Of a stretch of DNA of 64,000 nt, positions 1 to 12,812 are shown one piece after another. The position numbers and the translations under genes were made by a program. The stretch is taken from the NCBI GenBank assembly GCA_037976565.1, contig CP137666.1, positions 56,600,740 through 56,664,739 on the forward strand. Reading direction: 5' to 3'. This stretch comes from Mesocentrotus franciscanus (lineage: Eukaryota > Echinodermata > Echinoidea > Camarodonta > Strongylocentrotidae). Positions within the stretch are counted from its first letter, which is position 1. Each line of letters opens with the position of its first letter. The notes below the pieces were generated by a model. The model was given only the letters and a program-made list of their open reading frames with translations. It had not been told where the DNA came from and ran no database searches.

Positions 1-2002
1 ATTAAAAGGATGGTGGTTTCCGTCCAAGCCCAGACGACAAGGCTCTACTTAGTAACTGATATCTGGTTTTGGTTACACTTTGTATTCAAAATGACGACGC
101 GATTTCATCGACCTTCCTAGTTGTTCATATCGCTGGGAACAATCGTCTAGTTTTCGTCACGCAAGATAGAAAATCTATTTCGTATCATTTTTTCTGTTCG
201 AGGCGCCACAAAAATATGAAGACCATCTGTTGATAATACGTTTTTATTTCCCCTTTTCGTTGCCATTTTAAAACTCATTGTCCAACCTGTTCCATTTGCA
301 AATGCATTTCAATAAATGGCGCCTGGCCGATATGTAATCATAACTAACTATAACGATTCTGAGGTTGTCGGTCTCGTGGGTTGTAGTCATAAAACTGTAC
401 GAAGGACAATATTACTATTTTGGGTTGTTGTTGCTGATGTTTTGTAGTGTTTAAAAAAATATATATTTGGCCATGGATGACCGGTTTCAAGAAAACATCT
501 TTCACCGTCGTGCAGTTGTCCTGTTTAACATCACTGGCCGGTAATCGAAAGGCGCCAATTTTCTACGAATTGCTGTTCGTTTATGCTCAAATGTCTTTGT
601 GTTCCCTTGGTTATTGTTTCGTCCAGCCTTTGCCATTTACGAGCATATTTTGATAAATGGCGCCTCGTCTATCGTAATTCCACATCATGCATGTCATTTG
701 ACTGCAGGGGGACGTATCGCATCGTGGATCGTATCACTTTCAATACTCTTCAATAAAATCCCAGGAAGATAAAGAAATGGTTTGTCGCCATGTCCGAAGG
801 AAAATTGATGCGAATTATTTTCTTCTGAATGTGGACTGAGGCAATACTTATTGTATAACATGGTTACGGGTTCCGTGTGTCCCGAATTCGTGTAACCTTT
901 TATTTTCGTAACGTTGAAGTACCCCCCTTCCCCTCCTGCTTTCGCTATTTGTACATGTGTAAGTCTTTAGGATGAAGTTTTTTTTCTCTCTCGTTTTGCT
1001 ATTAATTTGCCTTTATTATTCTATAATATACGACTATATGAATTCTGCAATCCGGCTCACAGAACGCTATTAACTTTATGAATTGATCATTTCTAATTAT
1101 TTGTATACGGAAATATAATCAATTGAAAATGTCATTTGATTACATGAATTCCTGCATCGAGGCACCTTTCATCCCGCTCAATAGTTGATGGTTGGCTATT
1201 TCCTTAGGAAGACGGTACTTCTTTGTTTTCTTCTAAGTGCCAGATTAGTATTTTAATGATTAATACCTTGTTTCACGTTCTCTGTCTATTAATTATAAGT
1301 TCAAGTCACTGCCACTCCTTTACTTTTTTTGTGCAGACTCCTTTTTTCCTTCTTACCTTGGTTCGTGCAAGGCGCCAGTATGCAGACGATAATATAAAGT
1401 GAGAATTGTTCGTGTTTGTTTTCCGCGCAACTCTGCAGGGGGAGGGCGCCCGTGGATGTGTTACTAATCCTTCTCACCTTACTGGTAATCTGCCAAGCGA
1501 AGACAATAGTGAAAGTGTACCACCTGTCGCGTGAGGCAAGATGGTGGGGATCGGGAGATAGTGCTCCTCAGATCGTCAATCAAGCACGATGGAGCATGGT
1601 CTTCAGGGACGAACTTCGCATCATCGAGATTGCATCGGGCCAAAGCATCGCTTTATTAGCTCGCTTTGTAACATAGGCATATACCCTCCCTCTCTTTCCC
1701 TTTCCACACTGCTTTCATCGTGAACCGCAAAAGCATGAGACATGATACGGGAAATAGATTGTCTGATGAAAGAAGTCATTACCCCTGTCGTGGAGGGAGG
1801 GCAAATAAAAAGGGAATGAATGAAAATGATGAACTTTTCCATGCTTATGTGAACAGTGAGGGAATAACTCCCTGATCGTACCATTAGCTAACGAATTCAT
1901 GGCGTCCGATTCTCTTTAATTAGTCTGTGCACATGATAAATGGCTTTTAACCGGAAACGGAATAATTTTCGGTACTTTACTAAGCGATGGAAATATGACC
2001 TG
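1..2002. other. intergenic, no gene recognised
   Basis: Only short open frames without recognisable motifs. Two stretches near 280-330 and 615-670 resemble each other, both ending in GATAAATGGCGCCT or AATAAATGGCGCCT, about 330 bases apart, which hints at an old local duplication. Confidence 0.5.
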
Positions 2003-3048
2003 GGGGTGTTTCACAAAGACTAAGATCGACTTTAAGTTGGACTTAGCTATGGCAGGCCGTTCATGCCCCTGTTTGCTCTCACCATTTACTGGCATTGGTC
2101 TCTCAAGGGACGTACAGATCGTGGTCACAAATCTACAGAATTTAATTTTTTTGATAATTCATTATTGAAGTAAAAAAGATCATAATGGTTAGAGCAAACA
2201 GTGGCATAAACGGCCTGCCATAGTAAAGTCCAGTTTAAAGCCCAAGTCCACTCAAAAATAACTTACTTTCAATAGAATCAGAAAAATCAGACAAACCAAT
2301 CAAAAAAAGTTTGAGCAAAATCGGATAACTACTAAGAAAGTTATGAATTTTTAATGACATGAACAACTTTGAAAATCACTACACAAATTGGCAACTCACT
2401 CATGAGTCTGTGACGTATGGTCCTCACTATCCACTAATTATTTTCTTTATATTAATAATATAAATTTCCTATTTTCACCCTAAGAATCTTATTTCTTCAC
2501 ACCAGCATCCAAGTTAGATTGTTATACTAGTAATATGTTTTTGTGTGGATGCACAATAAAGAGTAATTTTTGTCCAGTTAAATCATGACAAATTGAATTT
2601 TGATAAACTATTTATATAAAAATCAATAATTATGAAATACAATATTCAGAAAAAAAGTATCAATTCTTGAAAATTCATAAAAGCTTTTGGGAAATGTCAT
2701 GTACGCAATATGATACAAATCATATAACCTGGGCAAAGGCATGGGGAAATCAAGTTTTGGGGGATAAAAAGGGAAATTAATGGGATTAAACTATATAAAG
2801 CAATTGATAAGTTGTGAGGACATGACGTCACAAACTGATAACCATCTTGGCATTTTGTATTGTGATTCTCATTGTTCCATAGTTTTACATACTTTTTCAA
2901 AAATTTATAACTTTCTTATTAGTTATCCGATTTTGCTCAAACTTTTTTTGATTGGTTTGTCTGATTTTTCTGCTTTTATTGAAAGTAAGTTATTTTTGGA
3001 GTGAACTTGGCCTTTAAAGTAAATCTTAGTCTTTGTGAAACACTCCCC
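2003..3048. mobile_element. composite foldback element: TTAA-flanked element inserted in another MITE
   Basis: The outer ends are inverted copies of GTGTTTCACAAAGACTAAGAT (left at about 2006, right at about 3021-3044). The outer arms at 2003-2090 and 2185-2233 also pair (GGCCTGCCATAG against CTATGGCAGGCC). Inside lies a second element, 2239-3013, bounded by TTAA at 2235-2238 and 3014-3017, with terminal inverted repeats around AAGTCCACTC and CAAAAATAACTTACTTTCAA. The TTAA flanks fit piggyBac- or Kolobok-type insertion. No transposase frame is seen. Confidence 0.8.
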
Positions 3049-6000
3049 AGTACATAGGCCTATTAGTTTATTAGCGCGCAAACTTGTTTGTCGTCTGTTA
3101 AAAACAATTATTTATCAGCATTATCATTGTGAATCTGTGTCCACATTCTTTTTCAGCTGATAAAATTATTTCAGAAAATGTATGTGTAACTTGTCAAGTA
3201 CGTTTATTATATGAATTTGTGATTTGTTCGGGCATCTAATTATTATTACTATGATGTGTATGTCATACCCTTGTACTAAAAAACCCTTCCCTCCCCCTTT
3301 TTCACACACACACGCGCACACACACGCATACACACTCTCCATTATTTCAGATTTTTGTCAGGAAAAAAGTATCGATGCTAGGTTTCTTAAATAACTGCTA
3401 GCTAATTTCTTTCAGATTATAATGTTATAGAGGAAACATTTGTTTGTTATTAGCATCGTCTTCTCCGTCTTGTTCATCATCTACTGTCAGCATCAATCTT
3501 GGCTCGAGCACTAATCCCTAATTACGACAAAACTATTTTAGTTAGGCTAATTGTTCACAAAAATTAAGCACCATCAACTCGAAAATCTTTGTAAAATGCC
3601 TTTGTAAAATAGTGAATGAGGTTCACGATTACTCTTGCCAGAGTGTGTACTTCTGTATATTTGAATATGCAGAGGATCCAAGTTCGAAAAGTCCTTTAAG
3701 CTGTCGCATATGTATTAATTCCTTTATTTTCAGACAGCCCTGCATGTTCCCCCACGTTCATGCCAGCCTCTATATAGAATAATCGAAGTTAATTACGGAA
3801 CCGAGTGGTATAATATTCCCGAAACTCTACGCAAGTCGCTTCAGGAAACGAGCTTGAGTGATTTTTAAAGTGAATCTTTCTTAACGTGATGCACTGTGGG
3901 TTATATTGTTACTATTGACTTATGCCTGAAACACAATGTGGCGCTTCGATAAATTTAGTACGAAAAATGAGGTTAAACCAAGAACTAGAGAAAAATACTA
4001 GGCACGTTTTGAAAGGTTAGAAAGAGATGGGTAGTATATATGAGAGAGTGATGGAAATTTGTGGCATGGACGGGGTCGAGAAGGAAATAGTTGGAGTAAA
4101 ATCATTAAAAGAATGAATATAGTTAATGTGAAATATACAAAGGTGAGAAAAAAGGGAGTGGCACTAAAATAATTCGTATAATGGAGAGACAGAGAGAGAG
4201 AGAAGAGAGAGAGGGAGAGAGCGACAAGACATGAGGGTTTTGTGTTGATTAACACATGTGGGTAAAATGATGTTTTTATTTAATGAATTTGACGTATATA
4301 ATTTAGTACGATTTATTGTTAAATCATGTTCTCTGGTTGGTGTAAGTCAAATGGCGGAGTGTTTGATTTCTAATCATCTCTGAACGAATGACTATAAATT
4401 CAACCGTTAAAAATTATAAGATTGTTTGTTTATGACAGAGGAAGGGGGGAATTAGGGGTCAATGTTAAGAAGATGAACGGTATGGAGGGCTTGCGGAAAG
4501 CGATGAACGGAGAATGCGACTCATAAAAGAGTAATGTAAAATGAAAAAGATGAGAATGAACAGCCCACTTGTGAAAATGTGCGTTGGCATGTGTGTGTGT
4601 GTGTGTGTGTGTGACAGAGATATTAGGAATAATTAAGAGGGGGAAGGGGGAGAGCAAAATGTCTGCACTTGCATAGATAGGAATTTTATTGGACATTTAG
4701 ATATACAAAGTACGATGAGGGGGAAATGAATCCACGAGGAGACTATGTCAAGGTGATGAGATATAGATACGGGGGAAAATATGATTATTTATGAATGAAA
4801 GAAGACAGGTCATGGAGGAGAACAGGTAATTGGTGAGAAAGAGGGAGAGGGGGAGTTGGAAAATGATTTATCTGGAAAGGATTTCGAGAGTTATAAAGGA
4901 GATCTAAAGTGCAGTTGAAATAAAAATAAATGAGTACGAGTGAAAGTACGATATGAGAGAAAAAGAGATAGAGAAAGAGAGAGAGAGAGAGAGATCCGGG
5001 TAGAGGGAGAGCGTTGCTAAGTTATGGAGACAATCAAGTAGATTTAGAGATATCCTTCCCTCAGACCTGGGATCACTTTGGTTAATCCAATATATAACCG
5101 CATATATCCTAGTTTCAAGCTTCAGGATGAACCACTTTCTCTCCCAAAGTGGACTGAGACGTCTCGTTGTAACGCAAAACATTGATTCTTTTTCTATTTG
5201 GTGCATTGTTCTATTGCTTGTGGATATTTCAAGTCACCAGATAGCTTTCTCTATATTGTAGCAACGAAACTTTAACAGAAACATTAGAGGCTGATATTTT
5301 AATGGCTATAAATTATTATGAATTCCTCGGTGTATAACATATCTTCCTGGATATTTTCTCAGAGAACGTATCCGTAGTAATAACCTTGCTAAAGGAGTTA
5401 AGTGTAGATTACACAGTTTTGTATTCTCTAATTTTATTGATTTAAGCATATCGCATGTTGTTCGAGGTGATTATTCTTCTAGTCAGCAATTATCTTCACA
5501 AGAGTCTTAACTTTATCTAGGATACCTTAATGGTAGCTGTAATGTCGTTCAGTATGGTCATGGTTTGGGAGTACCCGTGACATTGTGTAAAAATTACATT
5601 TTGATCATCCCGAAAGAACTAATTAAAAACGCATTAACATTCTCTATACATCCAATTCAACCATCGATCAAATGAATCACATTATTGTGAAACACAGACA
5701 TAGTGTATAACCTTGAGCAGACCTTAATTCAACAGGGGCATTTCCCGAGCGTTGTGGCGAGGTAGGTGACATTTCCCACTTTAATTGTCGGCACATCAAT
5801 AAAACAGTTTTGTATTATTTAAATAAAAACCTTTTAGAGTTTTAATATCTGAACACCATCGATGAGTTTTTCGCTGCAAAATTTGTTGACACACTTCCAG
5901 TTATCTATCTTGCTCTGACCCCCCAATCCCTTTCAAAATATCCTCACGACGCCCATCATATTTCAGCCTGTCTTTTGTCATCATCATCGGGAGCCGATTT

Positions 6001-7333
6001 CAATTACTATTAGCTGCATGGAGAGAAGGCGATCTGTTTACACAACCGTCAAGAAATAAATTACTTCCCTCGAATGAGAAAGGGCCACTTCATTTCGTCT
6101 CTCCGTTGACAGATGGATGATAATGAACTACCGTGATTGGCGCATCTTTCTTTCTTTCTCCTCCACTGTAATTGATGATGCGGATAATGGATAGAGAGAT
6201 CTAGGACTGGTAGCCATGGCAGTGAGTTATGGACTTCATCATTCCGGAACGAGAAAAGGATTAGGGGTGGATGTGAAAAATAGATGATACTGCGCTGGCC
6301 AGAAGTCAGTTATTACTCATCTTCATCTTCGTTTGTATGATTTCTAACTTATTTTTTTTTTATTGCTGCGTTGCTTCAAGTACTGATGATCAACATTGGC
6401 AGTTTTATTTCTTACTAATGTATCTTCATTTGTGTCAAAGGCATTAACGCATAGTCGCTATATACTGAAACATGTTGGCTTCAAATCAATACATTTTTAT
6501 ATTGAGAATTAGATTTGTCTCATCCTGTATATACCTATATCACTTACGCCATGTCACACATGTATGGAAATGACTGCTGTCAGAAGATGTCCTAATAAAA
6601 AAATCATGTATATTGTAGGAGATAATAACTTATAATCACTTTTAAATGATGAATTAAATGCCAATAGTTTGAAAGATGTACAACTAGTCAACAATAATAA
6701 TTTTGCTTAAACCTGTAAAACAAGCTTCAGAATGTATCATCACAAACATATTCCTATGTGCTTTCGCATGAGACACGTTCTCAATTAGAGAGGACAGTAT
6801 TATTTTGTGTGTACTGTTTTTTTTCTTAATGAATAAAGCCTAATATTACCATGTAAGTGATCGCCCATCAGAATGAAAAGGTCATTTAATGAGGACGGCA
6901 TGTCGTATTGATATACCGTTAGCAATGACAGTGATATAGGCCAGGAAATATTTGGGAAAGAAAATTTGGAAGAAGGGAGGGCAATAGCCCGAATCGGGTC
7001 ATGTATAGTGGATAGATTATCAGCTTTTGTGGCAACATATTGTATTATTGATCAGTGGAAAGTGGGTTAGTGCCATGACGTGCAAAGAATTAAGAGAATA
7101 GATAATATGTTTCCGAGGATACCTCAGACATAGATATACCGATATGAAGAAAGATATATCTAAAGAAATGGAAAAGAGATTCTCTCTGTGAAGGCAGAAA
7201 ATCGATGTCTTCTAGAATGTCTTGTTTGTGAAGCTAATTTCGATTTTATGGAAATACGAAATTGAAAATAGTATGAAGAGATGAGTAAAGTATAGTGTAA
7301 AGACATACCGCAGTGTTACAGATGTTTCTACAG
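3049..7333. other. intergenic with simple repeats
   Basis: No gene recognised. Simple tracts: GA-rich at 4187-4222 and 4958-4995, a (TG)n tract at 4591-4613, and CA-rich DNA at 3304-3334. Open frames over these tracts are low-complexity and not credible. Confidence 0.5.
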
Positions 7334-8087
7334 TAGCCATGTTCAGACGGGGGCTTTCTAGTCGGCGTAAGTTAATCCCTGCAGCAGTAAATATCCCATA
7401 AATATTTGACCTACACATTAATTTATCCATACCCTACTCGGACCAACTTGCCACGATTAAGTTAATACGACCTTCCACCGACCCAGTCTTACTCAGCGTA
7501 ACTTCCAGAAGTCAGGGCGGATCCAGGAATTTCCAAATGGGGGGCGGGGCGTGAAATGTACTAAATTTCGAGCGGGAAGCCTTTATGGTGTGTGGCCCGG
7601 GGCCCATTTAAGGGCCCCGGAACCACCTCCCGCATCTAAACCGCGCGAAATCTAATTTTCATTTTCGATTGTAAACAAACAACCCTCGTGAAAGGTAACA
7701 TTATACTCCGAGTGCCAAGTGAGAGCATCCACACGGTCAACTTACGCTACCCTCTAGCCGTGTTAGCGCGTTACTCCTGGTTAGCCTATCCGATAGGCGT
7801 CGGGCTTTATGGCAAGTATACTAATCGCGTATATGGAGACTGACATCGGCGCGGGCGCCCGCGCCGATGTTTGTCTCCATAACGCGATTAGTATACTTGC
7901 CATAAAGCCCGACTTAGGCTATAAATCTGTCGGCGTAAAGGTCGGCGTAAAGGTCGGCGTAGCTAACACGACTATCGTTCAGACGATCACTACGCCGACC
8001 TTTACGCCAATCTCACCATATTTACGCCGACTAGCTCTAAACACGACCTTTACGCCGACCAAAATTGCCATCGTGTGAACACGGCTA
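7334..8087. mobile_element. foldback element with nested hairpins
   Basis: The ends are inverted: TAGCCATGTTCAGACGG at 7334 and CGTGTGAACACGGCTA ending at 8087. Inside are a long near-perfect hairpin (7799-7913), a direct series of GTCGGCGTAAAG (7935-7960), and its inverted copies (TACGCCGACC) up to about 8060. The left part (7512-7560) also carries a GGCGGATCCAGG sequence like the end of the hAT-type element at 31545. No protein is encoded. Confidence 0.65.
7799..7913. repeat. 115-bp near-perfect hairpin
   Basis: The arms are 7799-7856 and 7857-7913, meeting at GCGGGC/GCCCGC with no loop. Only about one indel and two mismatches separate the arms. Confidence 0.95.
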
Positions 8088-8162
8088 CTATAGGGTAAAT
8101 TAATCTTGAAACATAAACTGTATTTCAAATCAACAAATCCCACTTTATATCAATGATGACCA

Positions 8163-8321
8163 GGGCCCCGTTGCATAAAACTTACGATTGATGGTAACTT
8201 TGCCATCAATGGCAACTACCATGGTAACAGGGCCCAAAATCCAATCAAAATCAAGGTTTCCATGGTAGTTACCATTGATGGCAAAGTTACCATCAATGGT
8301 AAGTTTTGTGCAACGGGGCCC
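8163..8321. mobile_element. short foldback MITE, GGGCCCCGTTGC ends
   Basis: The termini are GGGCCCCGTTGCA and TGCAACGGGGCCC. Arms of about 70 bases pair at roughly 90 percent (TTGCCATCAATGG repeated in both orientations). The same end class occurs at 61018-61148. Confidence 0.9.
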
Positions 8322-8540
8322 AGATGATAGTTTTGTTTGGGTGATTTTAAAAGATTTTATTACGATTATAGATGACAAATTTATTTATTTTGCTTCGTTT
8401 TAGATTTTAATAGTAATAAAGCAACACGAAACCAAGTTCGTCAGTTTATATGTGTAATATTTGCATTTATACAACTCACTCCCAGATCCTAATCAAATGA
8501 TTGGTCATGCGCGGTCACGTGTGATTCATTTACTGAGCCT

Positions 8541-8572
8541 ATTGCACGCTTTTTCATGAAAAAGCGTGCAAT
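8541..8572. repeat. perfect 32-bp palindrome
   Basis: ATTGCACGCTTTTTCA followed directly by its reverse complement. Confidence 0.97.
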
Positions 8573-8749
8573 ATTTTCCAGTACTATCCAACGATTTTTC
8601 AGTGCCGCGCAGTAGTGCGCGTAGAGGTTAGAGCGCTTGGCCTATTCTTGCGCAGCACTATGCGTAAATGGGTATAGATAGAGGTGCGCTTGCTGTCACG
8701 AAACAATCTTGAATTAATTATTTTTACATCAAATAACAAGGATCTAGGA

Positions 8750-8947
8750 GTTTCGTTGTATAAAACAAATGATGCATGTTTTCATTCGTTCATTATACGA
8801 TCTATCCGCCCTCGTTGATGCTGTGTGTATCTATCGCACTCAGCCTAACGGCTTCGTGCGATAGAAACACACATCCTCAACTCGAGTGCGGATAGATTGT
8901 ATAATGAACTCATGAGCATGCATCATTATTTTGTATAATACGTCGTT
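8750..8947. mobile_element. foldback MITE
   Basis: The left arm at 8768-8843 (ATGATGCATG, GTTCATTATACGATCTATCC) pairs with the right arm at 8853-8927 (GGATAGATTGTATAATGAAC, CATGCATCAT). The pairing extends weakly to 8750 and 8947. The loop centre is CAGCCTAACGGCTTCG. Confidence 0.85.
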
Positions 8948-10639
8948 GTCTATGCACCAGGTATACGTTTATTGTGCATTGTTATTCAACGCGCTTTCTC
9001 TGTAATATTTGCAAAATGCTACTTCCGGTGCTACGTATTACATTTTATCTTAACATCTTATACAAAATTCACATGACGGTTAGGAGATAATACTCCAACA
9101 TTACCTACGAAATTCCATCGACGATGGTTCAATATAATTTTTAATATGTTGCCAAATAGAATATTGTTGCATTTTAAGATCTCCGCTACAAAAAAAACAT
9201 GTATCTAGTTGACGTATTGGCTTGTCCCATCGAAACAATAAAGTCTTAGATGCAGGGGTAAACTCTATAAATTAGTTTGATCGTTTCATTAAACCACCAT
9301 GACACTAGCAATCGGTATTACAAGGTTTTGTCTTCAATGTATCATATGAATGATGCCACGTTGTTATTTTGACAGGGCTATCCGTCTGAAAGTAATATCG
9401 CAGATTAAAGTAGTAACTAATTCATGGATGAATGGCGATTAAATGCATGAGCCGAAGATGAAAAACGACGCCACAGTTTTTCGTGATTAATTACATGCCC
9501 AAAGTACCAACTTGCTTTTCATGGTTATTTCATGCGGCTTGCTCGGCAATTATTCGTTTACAAGTTAAAGTATTACCCCTGGCCTCTAAATACCACATGC
9601 GCATTATATAATACTGAATGCAGGAAGGATTGAATGTTTCCATTTGCCTAACATGATAAGTCATGATGTATTATTGAAGGTTTGGGTTAGGAATAATTCT
9701 CACGCTGTGCCTATATATTCTGCACAGATGACATTTAAACATCCAGATGTAAATAAATGTTTGTCCAAATGGTGTATAAATATACCATATTTCTTTTAGT
9801 TGCATGATACTCCGAATGACATAATGATATGAGGTGAACAATTAAAAAAATGGTGCACATATTACTCAAATATTCCCTTTAAAAATTCAAAGTAGATATC
9901 AGCCTCCACTTCTATGCATCGTCAGGTGCAATTAAATATCGTAATGTAGTAATTGTAACATTGAATTCTGAGAGGCCATTATATTTTTCCGGGGTGGAGG
10001 GGGGAAGAGCATATTGCGTCATCACTTAATTTCAATATCCACAATACTGAGAATGTATTTGATGAAAAAGGGGTAATGGGATATGTTGGGTATGAGTATC
10101 ATACAATCGTGTATAATGGCGCTTTGTTCATTTTACTCATTTGCTCCCCGCTTCTCCTGAGATCAAATTCATGACACCGTAATGTAATGAAGTGTAGCAT
10201 GTATAACAATAGGCTAAGCCATGAAGCATTAATGACGACTTCATTAATATCTTGGTAAGCAGTGCAAGTACGGTTAATTGCAAGAGGTACATTCTCTACT
10301 CATCGTGATGTGAATGATCGACTACCATTACAGGTATACGTCAATCACGGACAGTGCTTGTTGGTTTTTGTTTTAAATAGGGTCCTTGTACTTGCCGGAG
10401 CGCCAAAAGCATTTTTTTGTTGGTCGTGTTTGTTTAACAGGTCCCCATGTATAGATTTGATTTTGTTGCTCGCTCAAACGGGAGAGAGCAATATTCATTG
10501 CCCGTCAATACAACCATTCTCTTTCACCGGGCAAATGGGCAAGTAGATGTACAGTGTGCTGCCTGAGATGTTGTAGAAAATATTAGAAATAATAGATGAG
10601 ACCGAACTCTGTGAATATATTTTAATTCTCATGAAGCAA
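8948..10639. other. intergenic, nothing recognised
   Basis: AT-rich DNA without recognisable coding or repeat structure. A 94-codon open frame at 10262-10546 has no identifiable motif. Confidence 0.45.
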
Positions 10640-11580
10640 GGGTAATTGTTAGAGAAATTATCGATGTATTGGTTTCCTCATTTGTTCTATTAATAAATAC
10701 CTCTTTGAGGAGTGGTGTGTTCCCTGACAAGTTTAAAGAAGCTATTATATCACCCTGTCTCAAGAAATCAACTTTGGACTCTCTCGTGTTGGCCGCAAAC
10801 TATAGACCTGTGTCTAATCTTGCATTTCTTTCTAAATTGCTTGAGACTATTGTATTGAAACAGTTGCACATCTGGATCGTTGCGATCTGCATGAAGTGTT
10901 ACAATCTGCATATAAAGCAAATCATAGTACAGAGTCGGCATTACTCCGAGTCAAGCATGATCTTCTGTTAGCAATTGATAACAGACAAGGTGTAATTATG
11001 GTCATGCTTGACTTGAAGTCTGCCTTCGATACCATTGATCATTCAGTGTTGTTGCATCGTTTGCATTCAGATTTCTTTTTGTCCGGTACAGTACTTGACT
11101 GGTTTCAATCATAATTAGAGGGTGGATCATTTGCAGTATCCATTTGTAATCAATTGTCTCATAAATTTAGTTTGAAATTCTTTCTCCTAGACTTAGACAT
11201 TATTTACCGGATCATGTTCATTTGTTACTTGGTGATGCTTTGGTTGAGCCCTCTGAATCAGTAAGAACTCTAGGTGTTGAACTTGACCCTTCTTTGACCA
11301 TGTCTCAACAGGTTACCTCATTTTGTAAGTCATTAAATTTTCATCTGTATAACATATCTAGGACTTATTTGTTTTCTTTGTGATTGTTTTTTTGACAAGG
11401 CGTTGTATAGACTTGTGTGGGATCTGAACAGTGCACAACTTTTGAATAACTACACAGCTTTACACAACAAATTTACAGTGTATGCGCTTGGAGAAGCAAA
11501 ATAATTATTCTGTTTTATTTACTAATGTAAAGCGCTTTGAGCATGTTTATGTAAAGGCGTGTATCTATGTATCTATGTAA
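10640..11580 (+). mobile_element. degenerate L2/CR1-like LINE fragment
   Basis: Reverse transcriptase pieces are readable in separate frames. One is LLINTSLRSGVFPDKFKEAI with NYRPVSNLAFLSKLLETIV (10676-10863). After a frameshift near 10865 comes LQSAYKANHSTESALLRVKH with VMLDLKSAFDTIDHSVLLHR (10897-11060). Then VRTLGVELDPSLTMSQQV and FHLYNISRTYLF (11260-11376) come from the end of the domain. The central YADD part is missing, removed by a deletion near 11115-11190. The 3' tail TGTAAAGCGCTTTGAGCA at 11527 is of the class shared by L2/CR1-like elements. It is a dead copy. Confidence 0.9.
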
Positions 11581-11750
11581 TTGTTTTACGTTGTAGGATG
11601 GATATAATTATGTGATGTATAAATGTAGCTGTTTTATCATGGAGATCAAACATTTAACATGTATTAGTAGGCATGCGTAAAATTATCGTATTTTTATTTC
11701 ATTTTATACATCATAGTCACTTTGATAATGTTGTGATTTGACAAACAATA

Positions 11751-11909
11751 GGGACTTTTAGATTTGCACGACGAGAACGTGGACTGCGACGTGGACATCC
11801 TTTTGAGGCAATGTGACGTCCTTTAAGGCACTGGCAGTGCCCGGCCAAAAGGACGTCACATTGCCACACGTGGCAGTCCACGTTCTCGTCGTGCAAATCT
11901 AAATGTCCC
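11751..11909. mobile_element. TA-flanked foldback MITE
   Basis: The termini are GGGACTTTTAGATTTGCACG and its near inverse CGTGCAAATCTAAATGTCCC, each flanked by TA, as for Tc1/mariner-type insertion. The arms also share GACGAGAACGTGGACTGC and AATGTGACGTCCTTT. Confidence 0.9.
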
Positions 11910-11910
11910 T

Positions 11911-12812
11911 AGTATAACTTTGTAGGAGGACGTACTTCAGCATTTGCAAATACTTTTCCAGCATTGAAAGGTTCTAAATGTATGATCATGAAACATCTGT
12001 TCTGCCTTTAAAGTGTTTACATAGACTTACGACCTGACTTCAGAGGCCTGATTATGAGAGAGAGAGAGAGATATATATATTTATATATATAAACGTAGAG
12101 AGAGGGAGAGAGATAAAGGTAGAAAGAAAGAGAGCGAGAAAGAAAGAGAGAGAGAAAGAGAGAAAAAGAGGGTGGATGAAGGGAAAGGGCGTTTGACAAC
12201 ATGATAGGACAATTTCCAATACCCTACCAAAATTTAGCGTATCCGTTTTCTACTTCACCGAGATTTAAAGTGCATTCATTCTAGAGTGAAAGCTTCTCTT
12301 AATCTGATATACCCTGTTCATGCTAGATTTTCCGTCCTGGATATCAAATCCCCGAGCTAACATTGATGTCGTCACTCTAAACCTCCCAAGACAAGCACCA
12401 ATTCGTGATTATGATTAGAATAATTGCCCGGGTTGTCATGCAGTCACGTGAGGTACTTCGGGCTGAACAAACTTGATGCTTTATTACAAAGCTGCTCGCT
12501 AGCTAAAGGGAAAGTCAACATTGCAATCCAGTTTCCATCGGCGAAAGACTGTAATGAAAGATTCGGAGAAATTTTTGCATTGACATATTACGACGACACA
12601 GGGGAACGATAGTAATGACTCAATTTTGGTTATTTTATTCCCGAGACATTACCGCAAGGGAGATAGGTAATTACATTGTGCGAGAAAAACTGTTATGCTT
12701 TTAAGCAAAGGACATTTTCTGTTCTGTCTTCATGATAGCAATAAAGACTAAGTTAATAGTGATACATGCTCGACTGCAAGATTTGGATCAACCATATGCA
12801 TGATGAGATAAT
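11911..12812. other. intergenic with GA/TA tracts
   Basis: No gene recognised. GA and TA simple repeats cover 12056-12175. Confidence 0.5.

Noticed and set aside
10640..11580. Active reverse transcriptase gene
   Set aside because: It is frameshifted, internally deleted and lacks the catalytic YADD segment.
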